From Xanthobacteraceae bacterium (GTDB lineage: Bacteria > Pseudomonadota > Alphaproteobacteria > Rhizobiales > Xanthobacteraceae), in NCBI GenBank assembly GCA_029266425.1, contig JAQSWY010000034.1, positions 1 through 64,000 of the forward strand: DNA of 64,000 nt, in the 5' to 3' direction. The position numbers and the translations under genes are program-made. Positions 1-7,916 of the stretch are shown here, in pieces. The notes beneath the pieces are model-generated. The model ran no database searches and had not been told where the DNA came from. It worked only from the letters and a program-made list of their open reading frames with translations. Positions within the stretch are counted from its first letter, which is position 1; the number at the start of each line of letters is the position of its first letter.

Positions 1-615
1 ATTCTTCAGGGCGACTTCAAGCGCGCCCTCCTTCACACGGTAGGCCGTGGCATCGGCGTGGCTGCCGCTCGCCAGCGGCGCCGCCTCGTCGAGGAAGGCG
101 CGGGCGCGGGCAATGACGCGGCTGGCGCGGATCGGGTTAAAGCCGCCGGCGCGAGCGGCGCCGCCATCCTCGGGCAGTGCATCGGTGCCGTAGAGCGCAT
201 CATAGAGGCTGCCCCAGCGGGCATTGGCGGCGTTCAGCGCATAGCGGGCATTGGTGACCGGAACCACAAGCTGCGGGCCGGGAATGCGGGCGAGCTCGTC
301 GTCGACCTTGTCGGTCGTGACTTCGAAGGACGGCGGCTCGGGAAGCAGATAGCCGATCTCGGCGAGGAAGACCTCATAGGCGCGCGGATCGAAAGGCTTG
401 GCCTTCTGGGTGCGGTGCCACTTGTCGATCGCCGCCTGGAGCTCGTCGCGGCGCGCCAGCAGGGCGGCGTTGCGCGGCGCGAAGTCGGCCACCAGGGCGG
501 CAAAGCTTGCCCAGAAGGCGGCCGGCGTGAGCCCGGTTCCGACCATGGCTTCGTCATTGACGAAGTTCAGGAGCGCTGAATCGATCTTCAGGCCGGCCAT
601 GTCGACAAGGCTCAT
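1..615 (-). CDS. glcB: Malate synthase G, N-terminal part (cut by window edge)
   Basis: Condenses glyoxylate with acetyl-CoA to malate in the cytoplasm, the second step of the glyoxylate shunt. The 205 visible residues match the N-terminus of the monomeric malate synthase G family: a start region reading LKIDSALLNFVNDEA, then GTGLTPAAFW, and the block PQLVVPVTNARYALNAANAR followed by WGSLYDALYGTD, all typical of GlcB. The family is about 720 residues, so roughly two thirds, including the catalytic barrel, lie beyond the left edge. The ATG at 615 is preceded by GGGAG at a suitable distance. The gene reads away from its neighbour and is probably monocistronic from the right. Identity is secure from sequence; regulation is not visible. 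Confidence 0.9.
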   Translation of the reverse strand, partial: MSLVDMAGLKIDSALLNFVNDEAMVGTGLTPAAFWASFAALVADFAPRNAALLARRDELQAAIDKWHRTQKAKPFDPRAYEVFLAEIGYLLPEPPSFEVTTDKVDDELARIPGPQLVVPVTNARYALNAANARWGSLYDALYGTDALPEDGGAARAGGFNPIRASRVIARARAFLDEAAPLASGSHADATAYRVKEGALEVALKN

Positions 616-802
616 TCCAAATCTCCCGCACATCAGGCGCGACAAAACGCCCCGAATGCTGCTTGCAGCATAAATATGGTGCGGCGCAAGATCGCAGTTA
701 GTCGTGGTCCCCCATGGAGGATGCATGGCTCCCATACGGGTTCGGCATGACCTTAATCATGCCTTTGAAATATATGGCTTTTCGAGGAGGCGACCGCGTG
801 GG

Positions 803-2572
803 TCATTCCCCGGTCAGCTCGCGGTTGCGGCGGCTGACTTCCTCGCCATAGCGGCGGATGGCGTGGGCTTCGCTCAATATGCCGACGAGGCGGCGGCTCT
901 CGCGGTCGGCGACCACGGCAATGGTCTCGCTCTCGGCCTCGTCGAACATGCCGAGGGCATCGCGGATGGGGGTGCCGGGGAGCAGCATGCGCTCGGTGTC
1001 GCGCAGCAGGGCGCGTACCGTCTCCGGCGGCTCCTCCTGATAGAGCAAGGCCGGCGGCACCATGCCGGCATAGGAGCCGTCGGCCTCGACCGCGACGAGG
1101 TAATTGGTCGAGCCCGGCGGGTATTTCCGCCTTGCCTCGGCGACCGTCAGGTCGGCCTCGACCTGCGGCACTTCGAGGCGCATCAGCGTGCCGACGGTGA
1201 GCTCGCGCAGCCAACCAATATCGTGCGCGCTGCGGATGTTCTCGCCGCGCAGATGGAAGCGCCAGGTCGCGAACGAGAAGCCGAATAGCCGGCGCGTGAC
1301 CAGCGAGGCGGCGCCCGCCGCGCCGAGCACGGCAAGGGTCAGATTGAGGTCGCCGGTCATTTCCAAAGCGAGCAGGGTCATCGTCATCGGCCCGCCGACG
1401 ATGGACACGGCGAGCGCGCTCATGCCGACCAGCGCATAGAGCGTGGGATCGGCCGTGAGCTCCCACGGCAGGATGGCAAGGCCGCCGGCGAACAGGCGCC
1501 CCGCCAGCACGCCGAGCAGCAGCGAGGCGAAGAACAGGCCGCCGCGAAAGCCGGAGCCGATCGAAATCGAGGAGGCGAGCGCCTTGCCGAGCAGGATCAA
1601 GGCGATCTGCGGCAGGGTCTGCTCGACCGAGAGAAACGTGTGCACGGCACCGTGCCCGGCGGAGAATACCGCCGGTGAATAGAGCGCCAGAGCGCCGACG
1701 CCGAGCCCGCCGATCGCCGGGCGCAGGAAGACCGGCACGCGGGAGCGGCGGAAGCCCGCCTCGATCAGGGTGGCGCCACGCATCACCGCGATGCCGGCAA
1801 GGCCGCAGGCGATGCCGAGCAGGATCAGCGAGGGCAGGTCGGCGGCCGAGAGGCCGGTGATCGTGAGGGTATCGGCGGCGGTCAGGGAGGGATCGAGCAG
1901 GCGCCGCGTCACTGTCGCGGTGAAGGTCGCCGCCATCACCGGAACGAAGGCGGCGATGGAGTAGCTGCCGAGAATCAGCTCGAACGCATAGAAGGCGCCG
2001 GTCAGCGGCGCATCGAAGGCCGCGCCGATGGCGCCGCCCGCGGCGCAGCCGACCAGGAGCCGCAGATCGGCGCGGCGCACATGGAACAGCAGGCCGATGC
2101 GCGAGGCGAGCCCGCTCGACGCCTGGGTGTAGCCGGCCTCCAGCCCCACCGAGGCGCCGACGCCGCTCGACACCGTGGTCTGCACCGCGACGATGAGGCT
2201 GTCGGTCAGCGACATGCGCCCGCCATGCAGCGCATTGGCCTCGATCGGATCGACCGGCTGCTCGCGCTTGCGGAAGACGAGCCAGGAAGCGAGGCCGAAC
2301 ACCAGTCCGCCGAGCGCCGGGCCGGCGAGCACGAGCGCGGGCGCGATATCCGACGTGGCGGAGAGGTGCTGTCCCGGGTCGATACGGAAGATCAGCTCAT
2401 GCAGCGCCTGCGTCGCCCAGCCCATGGCGAGCACGCAGAACCCGGCGAAGACGCCGATGAGCGAGGCCAGCAGGACGAAGCCGACTTCGCTGGCGCGAAC
2501 GAGCGCGCGCAGGCTATGGGCGCTATCGGGCGCGCCGGCATCCGGGCCGGCCGGAGTGTCGGAGCTTGCCAC
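803..2572 (-). CDS. ClC-family chloride channel/antiporter with C-terminal CBS-like regulatory region
   Basis: Membrane protein of 589 residues moving chloride, possibly in exchange for protons. Residues about 25-445 carry the hydrophobic ClC core. GLEAGYTQ keeps the gating glutamate of the GxEGP loop, and GSGFRGGLFFASLLLG corresponds to the second selectivity-filter motif. The first filter motif (GSGIP in E. coli) is not obvious, so this is a divergent ClC subgroup. The last about 140 residues (from LTVGTLMRLEVPQVEADLTV to ETIAVVADRESRRLVGILSE) look like a CBS pair that would sense a nucleotide. The start is a GTG at 2572 with only a weak ribosome site; no upstream in-frame start is available. 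No operon partner. The ion specificity cannot be read from sequence. Confidence 0.85.
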   Translation of the reverse strand: MASSDTPAGPDAGAPDSAHSLRALVRASEVGFVLLASLIGVFAGFCVLAMGWATQALHELIFRIDPGQHLSATSDIAPALVLAGPALGGLVFGLASWLVFRKREQPVDPIEANALHGGRMSLTDSLIVAVQTTVSSGVGASVGLEAGYTQASSGLASRIGLLFHVRRADLRLLVGCAAGGAIGAAFDAPLTGAFYAFELILGSYSIAAFVPVMAATFTATVTRRLLDPSLTAADTLTITGLSAADLPSLILLGIACGLAGIAVMRGATLIEAGFRRSRVPVFLRPAIGGLGVGALALYSPAVFSAGHGAVHTFLSVEQTLPQIALILLGKALASSISIGSGFRGGLFFASLLLGVLAGRLFAGGLAILPWELTADPTLYALVGMSALAVSIVGGPMTMTLLALEMTGDLNLTLAVLGAAGAASLVTRRLFGFSFATWRFHLRGENIRSAHDIGWLRELTVGTLMRLEVPQVEADLTVAEARRKYPPGSTNYLVAVEADGSYAGMVPPALLYQEEPPETVRALLRDTERMLLPGTPIRDALGMFDEAESETIAVVADRESRRLVGILSEAHAIRRYGEEVSRRNRELTGE

Positions 2573-2675
2573 GCTGCGCTTGCCCGATCTGTCGCGGTAC
2601 TGCGTGACTTCTCATGCGCGCTGCCGGCTGGCAAGGCGCAGCGGATGGAACGCACCTCATTTCAAAATCTTAAAA

Positions 2676-2787
2676 CGACCTCATCCTGAGGTGCGAGCGC
2701 AGCGAGCCTCGAAGGATGCAGAGGCAGCGATGGGGGGCGGGCAACCTTCGAGGCCCGGCTTTGCCGGGTACCTCAGGATGAGGTCGT
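2676..2787. repeat. Long intergenic palindrome, CCTCATCCTGAGG family, copy 1
   Basis: Outer arms CCTCATCCTGAGGT and ACCTCAGGATGAGG face each other across inner arms that include CCTCGAAGG and CCTTCGAGG, with short GC-rich hairpins between them. The whole element can fold into one long imperfect hairpin. It sits between the 3' end of the first ureohydrolase and the 5' end of the ClC gene. Four further full copies, one half copy and a fragment occur before 27.2 kb. It resembles the REP-like elements common in Hyphomicrobiales intergenic regions. It could act as a transcription end or mRNA stabiliser, but no function is shown by the sequence. Confidence 0.85.
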
Positions 2788-2789
2788 AT

Positions 2790-3746
2790 TTACCCCCCGC
2801 GATGGTGCAGCACGCGGCCGATGAAGTTCAGCAGCACTTGCGCCGCGAGGATCGAGGTGACGCCGGCGGGGTCGTATTCGCGCGCCACCTCGACCAGATC
2901 GATGCCGACGACATTTCCCCGCTTCGTCAAACCGTCCAGCAGCTCCAGCACCTCGTAATAGGCGAAGCCGCCATGGCTGGGGGTGCCGGTGCCGGGGGCG
3001 ATGGAGGGGTCGAAGCCGTCGATGTCGATGGTGACGTAATAGCGTGCGCCGGCGGGAATGCGCTCCAGCACCGCGTCGGTCCCCAGCTTGCGGATCTGCC
3101 GCACGCTGAGGATGTCGCTGCCCATCGCGCGCGCCGCCTCATAGCCCTCGCGGGCGGTGGAGGAGACGTTGCGGATGCCGAGCTGGGTCAGGCCGGTCAC
3201 ATAGGGCTTCTCCGCCGCGCGGCGCAGCGGGCTGCCATGGCCGCTGCGCACGCCGTGGCGCTCGTCGACGAAATCGAGATGGGCGTCGAACTGCACGACA
3301 TGGATCGGCGCCTCCTCGGAGAAGGCGGCAATGCAGGGGATGTTGATCGAATGGTCGCCGCCCAGCACCACGGGAAGTGCGCCAGCTTTCAGGATCTTGC
3401 GCACCGCGAACTCGATATTGTCGTGGCTGCGCGCGGTGTCGGTGTGGATCATATCTGCATCGCCGATATCGACGATGCGGGTCTTGCCGGCGGGGAGATA
3501 GACGATGTCGTCCTCATGGTCATAGGCGCCGGCATGGCCGAAGGCGAACAACGTCGAGGCCTCTCGGATCGCCCGCGGGCCGGAGCGCGCGCCGGAGCGC
3601 CATTGCGTGCCGAGATCGAACGGCGCGCCGAGGATCGCGACGTCCGCCTCGATGCGGTCCCAGTCGAGGGCGAGCGGATATTTGCCGAAGGTGCAGATGC
3701 CGACGAAGGGCAGGTCCAGCCGCCCGCTCTCATAGCCGTGACTCAT
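2790..3746 (-). CDS. Ureohydrolase (agmatinase/arginase family), last gene of the creatininase operon
   Basis: Cleaves a guanidino group to release urea; the family uses two Mn (or Ni) ions. The 318-residue protein has all metal ligands: H132 in GGDHSI, D154-H156-D158 in FDAHLDF, and D241/D243 in TIDIDGFDP, followed by PGTGTPSHGG as in agmatinases. The ATG at 3746 is chosen because it has AAAGGAGG seven bases upstream and overlaps the stop of the preceding gene as ATGA, showing translational coupling. It is a distant paralogue of the neighbouring ureohydrolase. The substrate could be agmatine, guanidinobutyrate, guanidinoacetate or another guanidino acid. Family membership is secure; the substrate is inferred only from the creatininase context. 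Confidence 0.85.
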   Translation of the reverse strand: MSHGYESGRLDLPFVGICTFGKYPLALDWDRIEADVAILGAPFDLGTQWRSGARSGPRAIREASTLFAFGHAGAYDHEDDIVYLPAGKTRIVDIGDADMIHTDTARSHDNIEFAVRKILKAGALPVVLGGDHSINIPCIAAFSEEAPIHVVQFDAHLDFVDERHGVRSGHGSPLRRAAEKPYVTGLTQLGIRNVSSTAREGYEAARAMGSDILSVRQIRKLGTDAVLERIPAGARYYVTIDIDGFDPSIAPGTGTPSHGGFAYYEVLELLDGLTKRGNVVGIDLVEVAREYDPAGVTSILAAQVLLNFIGRVLHHRGG

Positions 3747-4705
3747 CGGGCGCCTCCTTTTGCCTTCTCGACCGTGCCGGCGAGCACGCACATCAGCTCG
3801 AACATGATGGTCGCCCCGGTCAGCGCAGTGAGGCCGGACGGATCGAAGGGCGGGGCGACCTCGACGAGGTCGGCGCCGATCAGGTTCAGGCCATCGAGCC
3901 GGCGCACCATCTGCTGCGCTTCGCGGGTGGAAAAGCCGCCGATCTCCGGCGTGCCGGTGCCCGGCGCTTGCGAGGGGTCGATGCCGTCAATGTCGAAGGT
4001 CACATAGGTGCGCCCGTCGCCGACGATGGAGCGGGCCTCGTCCATCACGTCGGCAACGCCTCGCTCGACGAACTCCTCAATGAAGATCATCCGGATGCCG
4101 CAGGCTTTGGCGAAGTCGTAATTGTCGGCGGCGGAGATGGCGCCGCGCAGGCCGATCTGCACGAAGCGCTTCGGGTCCACCAGCTCTTCCTCGATGGCGC
4201 GGCGGAACGGCGTGCCGTGATTGTAGCGGCTGTGGCCGAAGAAGCTGTCATAGGTGTCGGAATGGGCGTCGAACTGGATCAGCCCGACCGGCCCGTCGCT
4301 GGCGAGGCCGCGCAGGATCGGCAGGGTCACGAGATGGTCGCCGCCGGCGGAGAGTGGACGGGCGCCGGCGTTCTTCACATCCGCATAGAAGCCGGAGATC
4401 AGGTCCAGCGTGCGCATCAGGTCGATCGGATCGATCGGCACGTCGCCGCAATCGGCGATGCGGGCGCGGTCATAGGGCGAGAGGCCGGTGACATGGTGGA
4501 CGCGCCGCGTCAGGCTCGACTGGTTGCGCAGTTCGCGCGGGCCGTGGCGGGTGCCGGCGCGATTGGTCACGCCGCCATCGAACGGTACGCCGAGAACGGC
4601 GATGTCGACCTCGGCCGGAGTTGCCAGCGGCAGCCGCATGAAGGTCGGGATGCCGGCAAAGCGCGGCACGCTGCCGGAATCGACGGGTTCGAAACGCGTG
4701 GTCAT
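3743..4705 (-). CDS. Ureohydrolase, guanidinobutyrase/guanidinopropionase-like
   Basis: A 320-residue member of the ureohydrolase family that hydrolyses a guanidino acid to urea and an amine or amino acid. The N-terminal VPRFAGIPTFMRLP block resembles the start of guanidinobutyrases. Metal ligands are H124 (GGDHL), D146-H148-D150 (FDAHSD) and D238/D240 (TFDIDGIDP), followed by APGTGTPEIGG. The usual Ser after the first metal His is Leu here. It lies upstream of and overlaps the second ureohydrolase by 4 bases and is separated from creatininase by a palindromic repeat. Together with that gene it suggests that a ring-opened guanidino compound is cleaved to urea. The exact substrate cannot be decided from sequence. 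Confidence 0.85.
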   Translation of the reverse strand: MTTRFEPVDSGSVPRFAGIPTFMRLPLATPAEVDIAVLGVPFDGGVTNRAGTRHGPRELRNQSSLTRRVHHVTGLSPYDRARIADCGDVPIDPIDLMRTLDLISGFYADVKNAGARPLSAGGDHLVTLPILRGLASDGPVGLIQFDAHSDTYDSFFGHSRYNHGTPFRRAIEEELVDPKRFVQIGLRGAISAADNYDFAKACGIRMIFIEEFVERGVADVMDEARSIVGDGRTYVTFDIDGIDPSQAPGTGTPEIGGFSTREAQQMVRRLDGLNLIGADLVEVAPPFDPSGLTALTGATIMFELMCVLAGTVEKAKGGAR

Positions 4706-4749
4706 TTTGTTGTTTTCCCTGGGGTCCGACTCAAGTCTTCATCTGGAGC

Positions 4750-4860
4750 CACCTCATCCTGAGGTGCTCGGCGAAGCCGGGCCTCGAAGGATGCTCCAGC
4801 AGAGCGCCGTCTGCTTCAGTATGCTTCGAGGCCGCTTCGCGGCACCTCACGATGAGGTTG
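4750..4860. repeat. Long intergenic palindrome, copy 2 (degenerate)
   Basis: Same family as the element at 2676. The left outer arm CCTCATCCTGAGGTG is intact, while the right arm has decayed to CACCTCACGATGAGG, and the inner right arm reads ATGCTTCGAGG. It lies inside an apparent operon, between creatininase and the guanidinobutyrase-like gene. It could therefore lower expression of, or uncouple, the two ureohydrolases from the upstream genes. Confidence 0.8.
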
Positions 4861-4863
4861 ATC

Positions 4864-5640
4864 TCATAACCCGAACTCCTTGCGGACCGCCTTGGCGATC
4901 AGCTCGACATGATTGGCCATCAGCCAGCCGCCCTTCTCGGCGGAGGAGCCTCTGGCGTCGGCCAGCACGCCGGAGGGCGGCAGGCCGTAATCCTTGGGCA
5001 CCGGGAAGCGGTCATAGGTCGGGAACTTGGCCGGGCCGTCGGAGGGCACCTTGTCCATCTCCACGAGTTCCGGCTTCAAGAGCAGCATGAGCGAGGTCTC
5101 CAAGAGGCTCGCATGCTCCAGTTCGGTGCCGGGGAAGCCGTTCGGGAACAGCCGGTCGAGCGTCGCGCGCTCGACGAAGTCCCAATATTCGAGACGCATG
5201 ACCTGCATGTCGGTAATGCCGTCGCGGCGCAGCTCGCGCAGGCCGAGATCGAGGCCCTCGACCGAGGGCCAGGCATTCTCGAAATGGCCGTTCAGCACGA
5301 CGAGCCGGCGCACGCCGTGATGGCCGAGACCGCGAATGACGTCGCGCACCACCAGCGAGAAGGTGTTGGCGTCCAGGCTCAGCGTACCGGGAAAGGCCTC
5401 GCCGCCGCCCGAGCGCGGCATGGACTTGTAGCCGTAGGGGATAGTCGGAGCGACGAGGCCGCCGACCTCGCGGGCGACGCGCTCGCACACGCCGGTCGGC
5501 AGCACGACATCGACGTTCAAGGGAAGGTGCGGGCCGTGCTGCTCGGTGGTGCCGAGCGGCAGGAACACCGGCGCGCCGGCGCCCACTTTCTCCGCGAATT
5601 GCGGCCAGCTCAGCTCGGCCAGATAGACGCTGTCGACCAT
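4864..5640 (-). CDS. Creatininase (creatinine amidohydrolase) family enzyme
   Basis: Opens the lactam ring of creatinine to creatine in characterised Pseudomonas homologues. The 258-residue protein carries the binuclear metal site: E33 and H35 in TTEQHGPH, D44 in NVDVVLP, and H119/E121 in LNGHFEN. It also keeps YGYKSMPRSGGG, EYWDFV and EHASLLETSLML, blocks that track true creatininases rather than the wider creatininase/MftE superfamily. The start at 5640 has AAGGGG upstream. It is embedded with two SDR dehydrogenases, a transporter and two ureohydrolases, but no creatinase (creatine amidinohydrolase) gene is present. The substrate may therefore be creatinine or another cyclic guanidino or lactam compound. 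Family confidence is high, substrate moderate. Confidence 0.85.
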   Translation of the reverse strand: MVDSVYLAELSWPQFAEKVGAGAPVFLPLGTTEQHGPHLPLNVDVVLPTGVCERVAREVGGLVAPTIPYGYKSMPRSGGGEAFPGTLSLDANTFSLVVRDVIRGLGHHGVRRLVVLNGHFENAWPSVEGLDLGLRELRRDGITDMQVMRLEYWDFVERATLDRLFPNGFPGTELEHASLLETSLMLLLKPELVEMDKVPSDGPAKFPTYDRFPVPKDYGLPPSGVLADARGSSAEKGGWLMANHVELIAKAVRKEFGL

Positions 5641-5657
5641 GTGTTGCCCCTTGTTTC

Positions 5658-6383
5658 TCAGTGCATCGCAGCGCCGCCATCGACGCTGATGCATTGCCCG
5701 GTGATGAAGCCGCTCGCCCGGCTCGAAAGGAACAGCACCGCCTCGGCGACCTCTTCCGGCCTGCCGATCCGGCCGAGCGGGTTGTTGGTTTCGAGCGCGC
5801 GCTGCGCCGGGTTCATGGCAGCGAAATTGAGGAGCGGCGTATCGACCGGGCCCGGCGCCACGGCATTGACCAGCACGCGCGGCGCCAGCTCCCGCGCCCA
5901 GGAGCGGGTCAGCGAGATGATGGCGCCCTTGGTGGCGCAATAGCCGGATGCGCCGGCGCGGCCGAGATAGGCGAGTTCGGAGGCGGTGTTGATGATGCGG
6001 CCTTGCTCGCCGAAGTGGCGCAGCGCCTCGCGGGCGACGAGGATGGTGCCCCGAACATTCACCGCGACCATGCGGTCGAAGGCCTTGAGATCGAACGCTT
6101 CCAGCGGGCTTTCGAGATCGATGCCGGCGCAATTCACGGCGACGTCGAGCCCGCCGAGATGTGTCGCCGCCGCCTCCATGGCGCGCACCACCTGCGCTTC
6201 GTCGGCGATGTCGGCGGCGATCATTTGCCACTCGCCGTCGCCGGGGGTGAGGTCGAGACCGACGACATCAGCGCCGGCGGCGGCGAGGCGCGCCGCGCAG
6301 GCGCGGCCGATGCCGCTCGCCGCGCCGGTCACCACGATGCGCAGGTCCTTGTGCGGCGGCTCCTTGTGAAAGTCGTTCACCAC
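5658..6383 (-). CDS. SDR-family oxidoreductase (second dehydrogenase of the operon)
   Basis: NAD(P)-dependent short-chain dehydrogenase of 241 residues, cytoplasmic. The cofactor motif TGAASGIG lies near residue 20, NCAG near 90, and the Ser-Tyr-Lys triad is in NTASELAYLGRAGASGYCATK-type spacing. The C-terminus ends in ITGQCISVDGG, as in classical SDRs. The start is taken as GTG at 6383 because GGAG lies seven bases upstream; the adjacent GTG at 6380 would give a GTGA overlap with the preceding gene. It is 17 bases from creatininase and clearly co-transcribed with it. It probably oxidises or reduces a hydroxyl/keto group on the compound imported by the operon's transporter. The substrate is unknown. 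Confidence 0.85.
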   Translation of the reverse strand: MVNDFHKEPPHKDLRIVVTGAASGIGRACAARLAAAGADVVGLDLTPGDGEWQMIAADIADEAQVVRAMEAAATHLGGLDVAVNCAGIDLESPLEAFDLKAFDRMVAVNVRGTILVAREALRHFGEQGRIINTASELAYLGRAGASGYCATKGAIISLTRSWARELAPRVLVNAVAPGPVDTPLLNFAAMNPAQRALETNNPLGRIGRPEEVAEAVLFLSSRASGFITGQCISVDGGAAMH

Positions 6384-7135
6384 GGGAATTCTCCACGATC
6401 GACCCCGAGGCTCTGACCGGTGATGTTGCCGGCGAGGTCGGAAGCGAGGAACAGATAGGTGCCGGCGATATCGTCCGGGTCCATGAAGCCCGGCATCACC
6501 TGCGCCGCGACGATGTCGCTCAAGAGCGCGTCCGGCTCGACGCCCTGGCGCTCGGCCATGGCATGGAGCGAGCGGAGCGAGGCCTCGGTGCGCACCCAGC
6601 CGGGACACACCGCGTTCACATTGATGCCGCGCGGGCCGAGCTCCTTGGCCCAGGTCTTGGTGAGGCCGATGACGGCGTGCTTGGAGGCGACATAGGCGCC
6701 GAACAGCGCTTCCGAGCCGCGCGACCACACCGAGGCGGTGTTGATGATGCGTCCGCCGAGCGGCATGCGAGGCAGCATGGCGCGGGTGGCGAGGAAGGTG
6801 CCGACGACATTGATCTCGACGACGCGCCGGAACGTCGCCTCGTTCGCAGGGCCGGCGTCGTCGAGAGGGGTGATCAGCTCCAGTCCGGCATTGTTCACCA
6901 GCACATGGAGCTGCGGGATCGCTTCCGCGACTTTGGCGAGCTGGTCGGCCTGCGTGATGTCGGCCTGATACCCCTTGGCGCCGAGCCTCTCGGCGACTTC
7001 GAGGATGCCCTTATTGTCCGCGAGCATGTGGAGATCCGCGCCCGCCGCGGCGAAGGCACGGGCGATGCCGAGACCGATGCCGCGGCTCGATCCGGTGACG
7101 AGGACGGTGCGTCCCGATAGTCCGCCGAGCTTCAT
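6377..7135 (-). CDS. SDR-family oxidoreductase (first dehydrogenase of the operon)
   Basis: A 252-residue classical short-chain dehydrogenase with TGSSRGIG at the cofactor site, LVNNAG, and the catalytic Ser-Tyr-Lys in NTASVWSRGSEALFGAYVASK-type spacing. It ends with ITGQSLGVDRGEFPW, where most relatives have VDGG. The region around residues 190-215 (substrate lid) is longer than in its neighbour, so the two dehydrogenases are not simple duplicates and probably act on different steps. The start ATG at 7135 overlaps the stop of the ABC ATPase gene as ATGA. Substrate unknown; role in the creatininase operon inferred from tight coupling. Confidence 0.85.
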   Translation of the reverse strand: MKLGGLSGRTVLVTGSSRGIGLGIARAFAAAGADLHMLADNKGILEVAERLGAKGYQADITQADQLAKVAEAIPQLHVLVNNAGLELITPLDDAGPANEATFRRVVEINVVGTFLATRAMLPRMPLGGRIINTASVWSRGSEALFGAYVASKHAVIGLTKTWAKELGPRGINVNAVCPGWVRTEASLRSLHAMAERQGVEPDALLSDIVAAQVMPGFMDPDDIAGTYLFLASDLAGNITGQSLGVDRGEFPW

Positions 7136-7905
7136 GCTGCGCTCCCGGCGTAAGTGCGCACGAGATGGAGCACCTCGTTGCGCAGGGCGAAGAAATCGGC
7201 ACCGTCACGCATTTCCAGCGTGCGCTCCTCGCCGAGGCGGGCGCGCACGTCGATATCGGCCATGATGCGGGCCGGGCGCGGCGAGAACACCACGACCCGG
7301 TCGGCGAGGAACACGGCTTCCTCGACATCGTGGGTGACGAACACCACGGTCTTGGCGTCGCGGCGCTGGATGCGGCGCAACTCGGTCTGCAATTGCTCGC
7401 GGCGGAGCGCGTCGAGCGCGCCGAACGGCTCGTCCATCAGCAGCACGTCGGAGCCGCAGGCGAGCGTGCGGGCGATGGCGATGCGCTGGCGCATGCCGCC
7501 GGAGACCTGGTTGGGATAGGCGTTGGAGAATTCCTGGAGGCCGACCAGATCGAGATAGTGATCGCGGCGGGCGAGCTTCTCCTCCTCCGAGAGGTCGTCG
7601 CGATATCGCATGCCGAAGGAGACGTTCTGCTCGACCGTCAGCCAGGGGAAGGAGGAATAGGACTGGAACACCATGCCGCGGCGGCGGTCCGGCCCGCCGA
7701 CGGCTTTGCCTCTCAGGCGGATCTCGCCGGTGCTCGGCGTGTCAAGCCCGCCGACCATGCGCATCAGCGTGGTCTTGCCGCAGCCGGAGGGGCCGAGGAA
7801 GACCACGAACTGCTTGTCGTCGATCGCCAGGTCGAACGGCGTCGCGACTACGTCAACGGCACCGAAATGCTTGGTGACATGGACGAATTCGAGATGGGCG
7901 ACCAT
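7132..7905 (-). CDS. ABC transporter ATP-binding protein, nitrate/sulfonate/taurine type
   Basis: Cytoplasmic ATPase of 257 residues powering uptake with the adjacent permease and binding protein. Walker A GPSGCGKT is at residues 38-45, the signature VSGGMRQRIAIAR is in the middle, Walker B is VLLMDEPFGALD, and the switch histidine is in FVTHDVEEAV. The FVTHDVEEAVFLADRVVVFSPRPARI block is typical of SsuB/TauB/NrtD relatives. Start ATG at 7905 has GGAG upstream, 11 bases after the permease stop. This transporter class imports small organic anions and nitrogen or sulfur compounds. A guanidino or lactam substrate is inferred from neighbouring enzymes. Confidence 0.9.
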   Translation of the reverse strand: MVAHLEFVHVTKHFGAVDVVATPFDLAIDDKQFVVFLGPSGCGKTTLMRMVGGLDTPSTGEIRLRGKAVGGPDRRRGMVFQSYSSFPWLTVEQNVSFGMRYRDDLSEEEKLARRDHYLDLVGLQEFSNAYPNQVSGGMRQRIAIARTLACGSDVLLMDEPFGALDALRREQLQTELRRIQRRDAKTVVFVTHDVEEAVFLADRVVVFSPRPARIMADIDVRARLGEERTLEMRDGADFFALRNEVLHLVRTYAGSAA

Positions 7906-7916
7906 CGCATTGCTCC

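Noticed and set aside
2175-4007. Long plus-strand open frame of 610 codons
   Set aside because: It runs antisense across the ClC gene and ureohydrolases, contains low-complexity Arg/Ala/Gly stretches and crosses a palindromic repeat; the opposite strand has clear conserved families.
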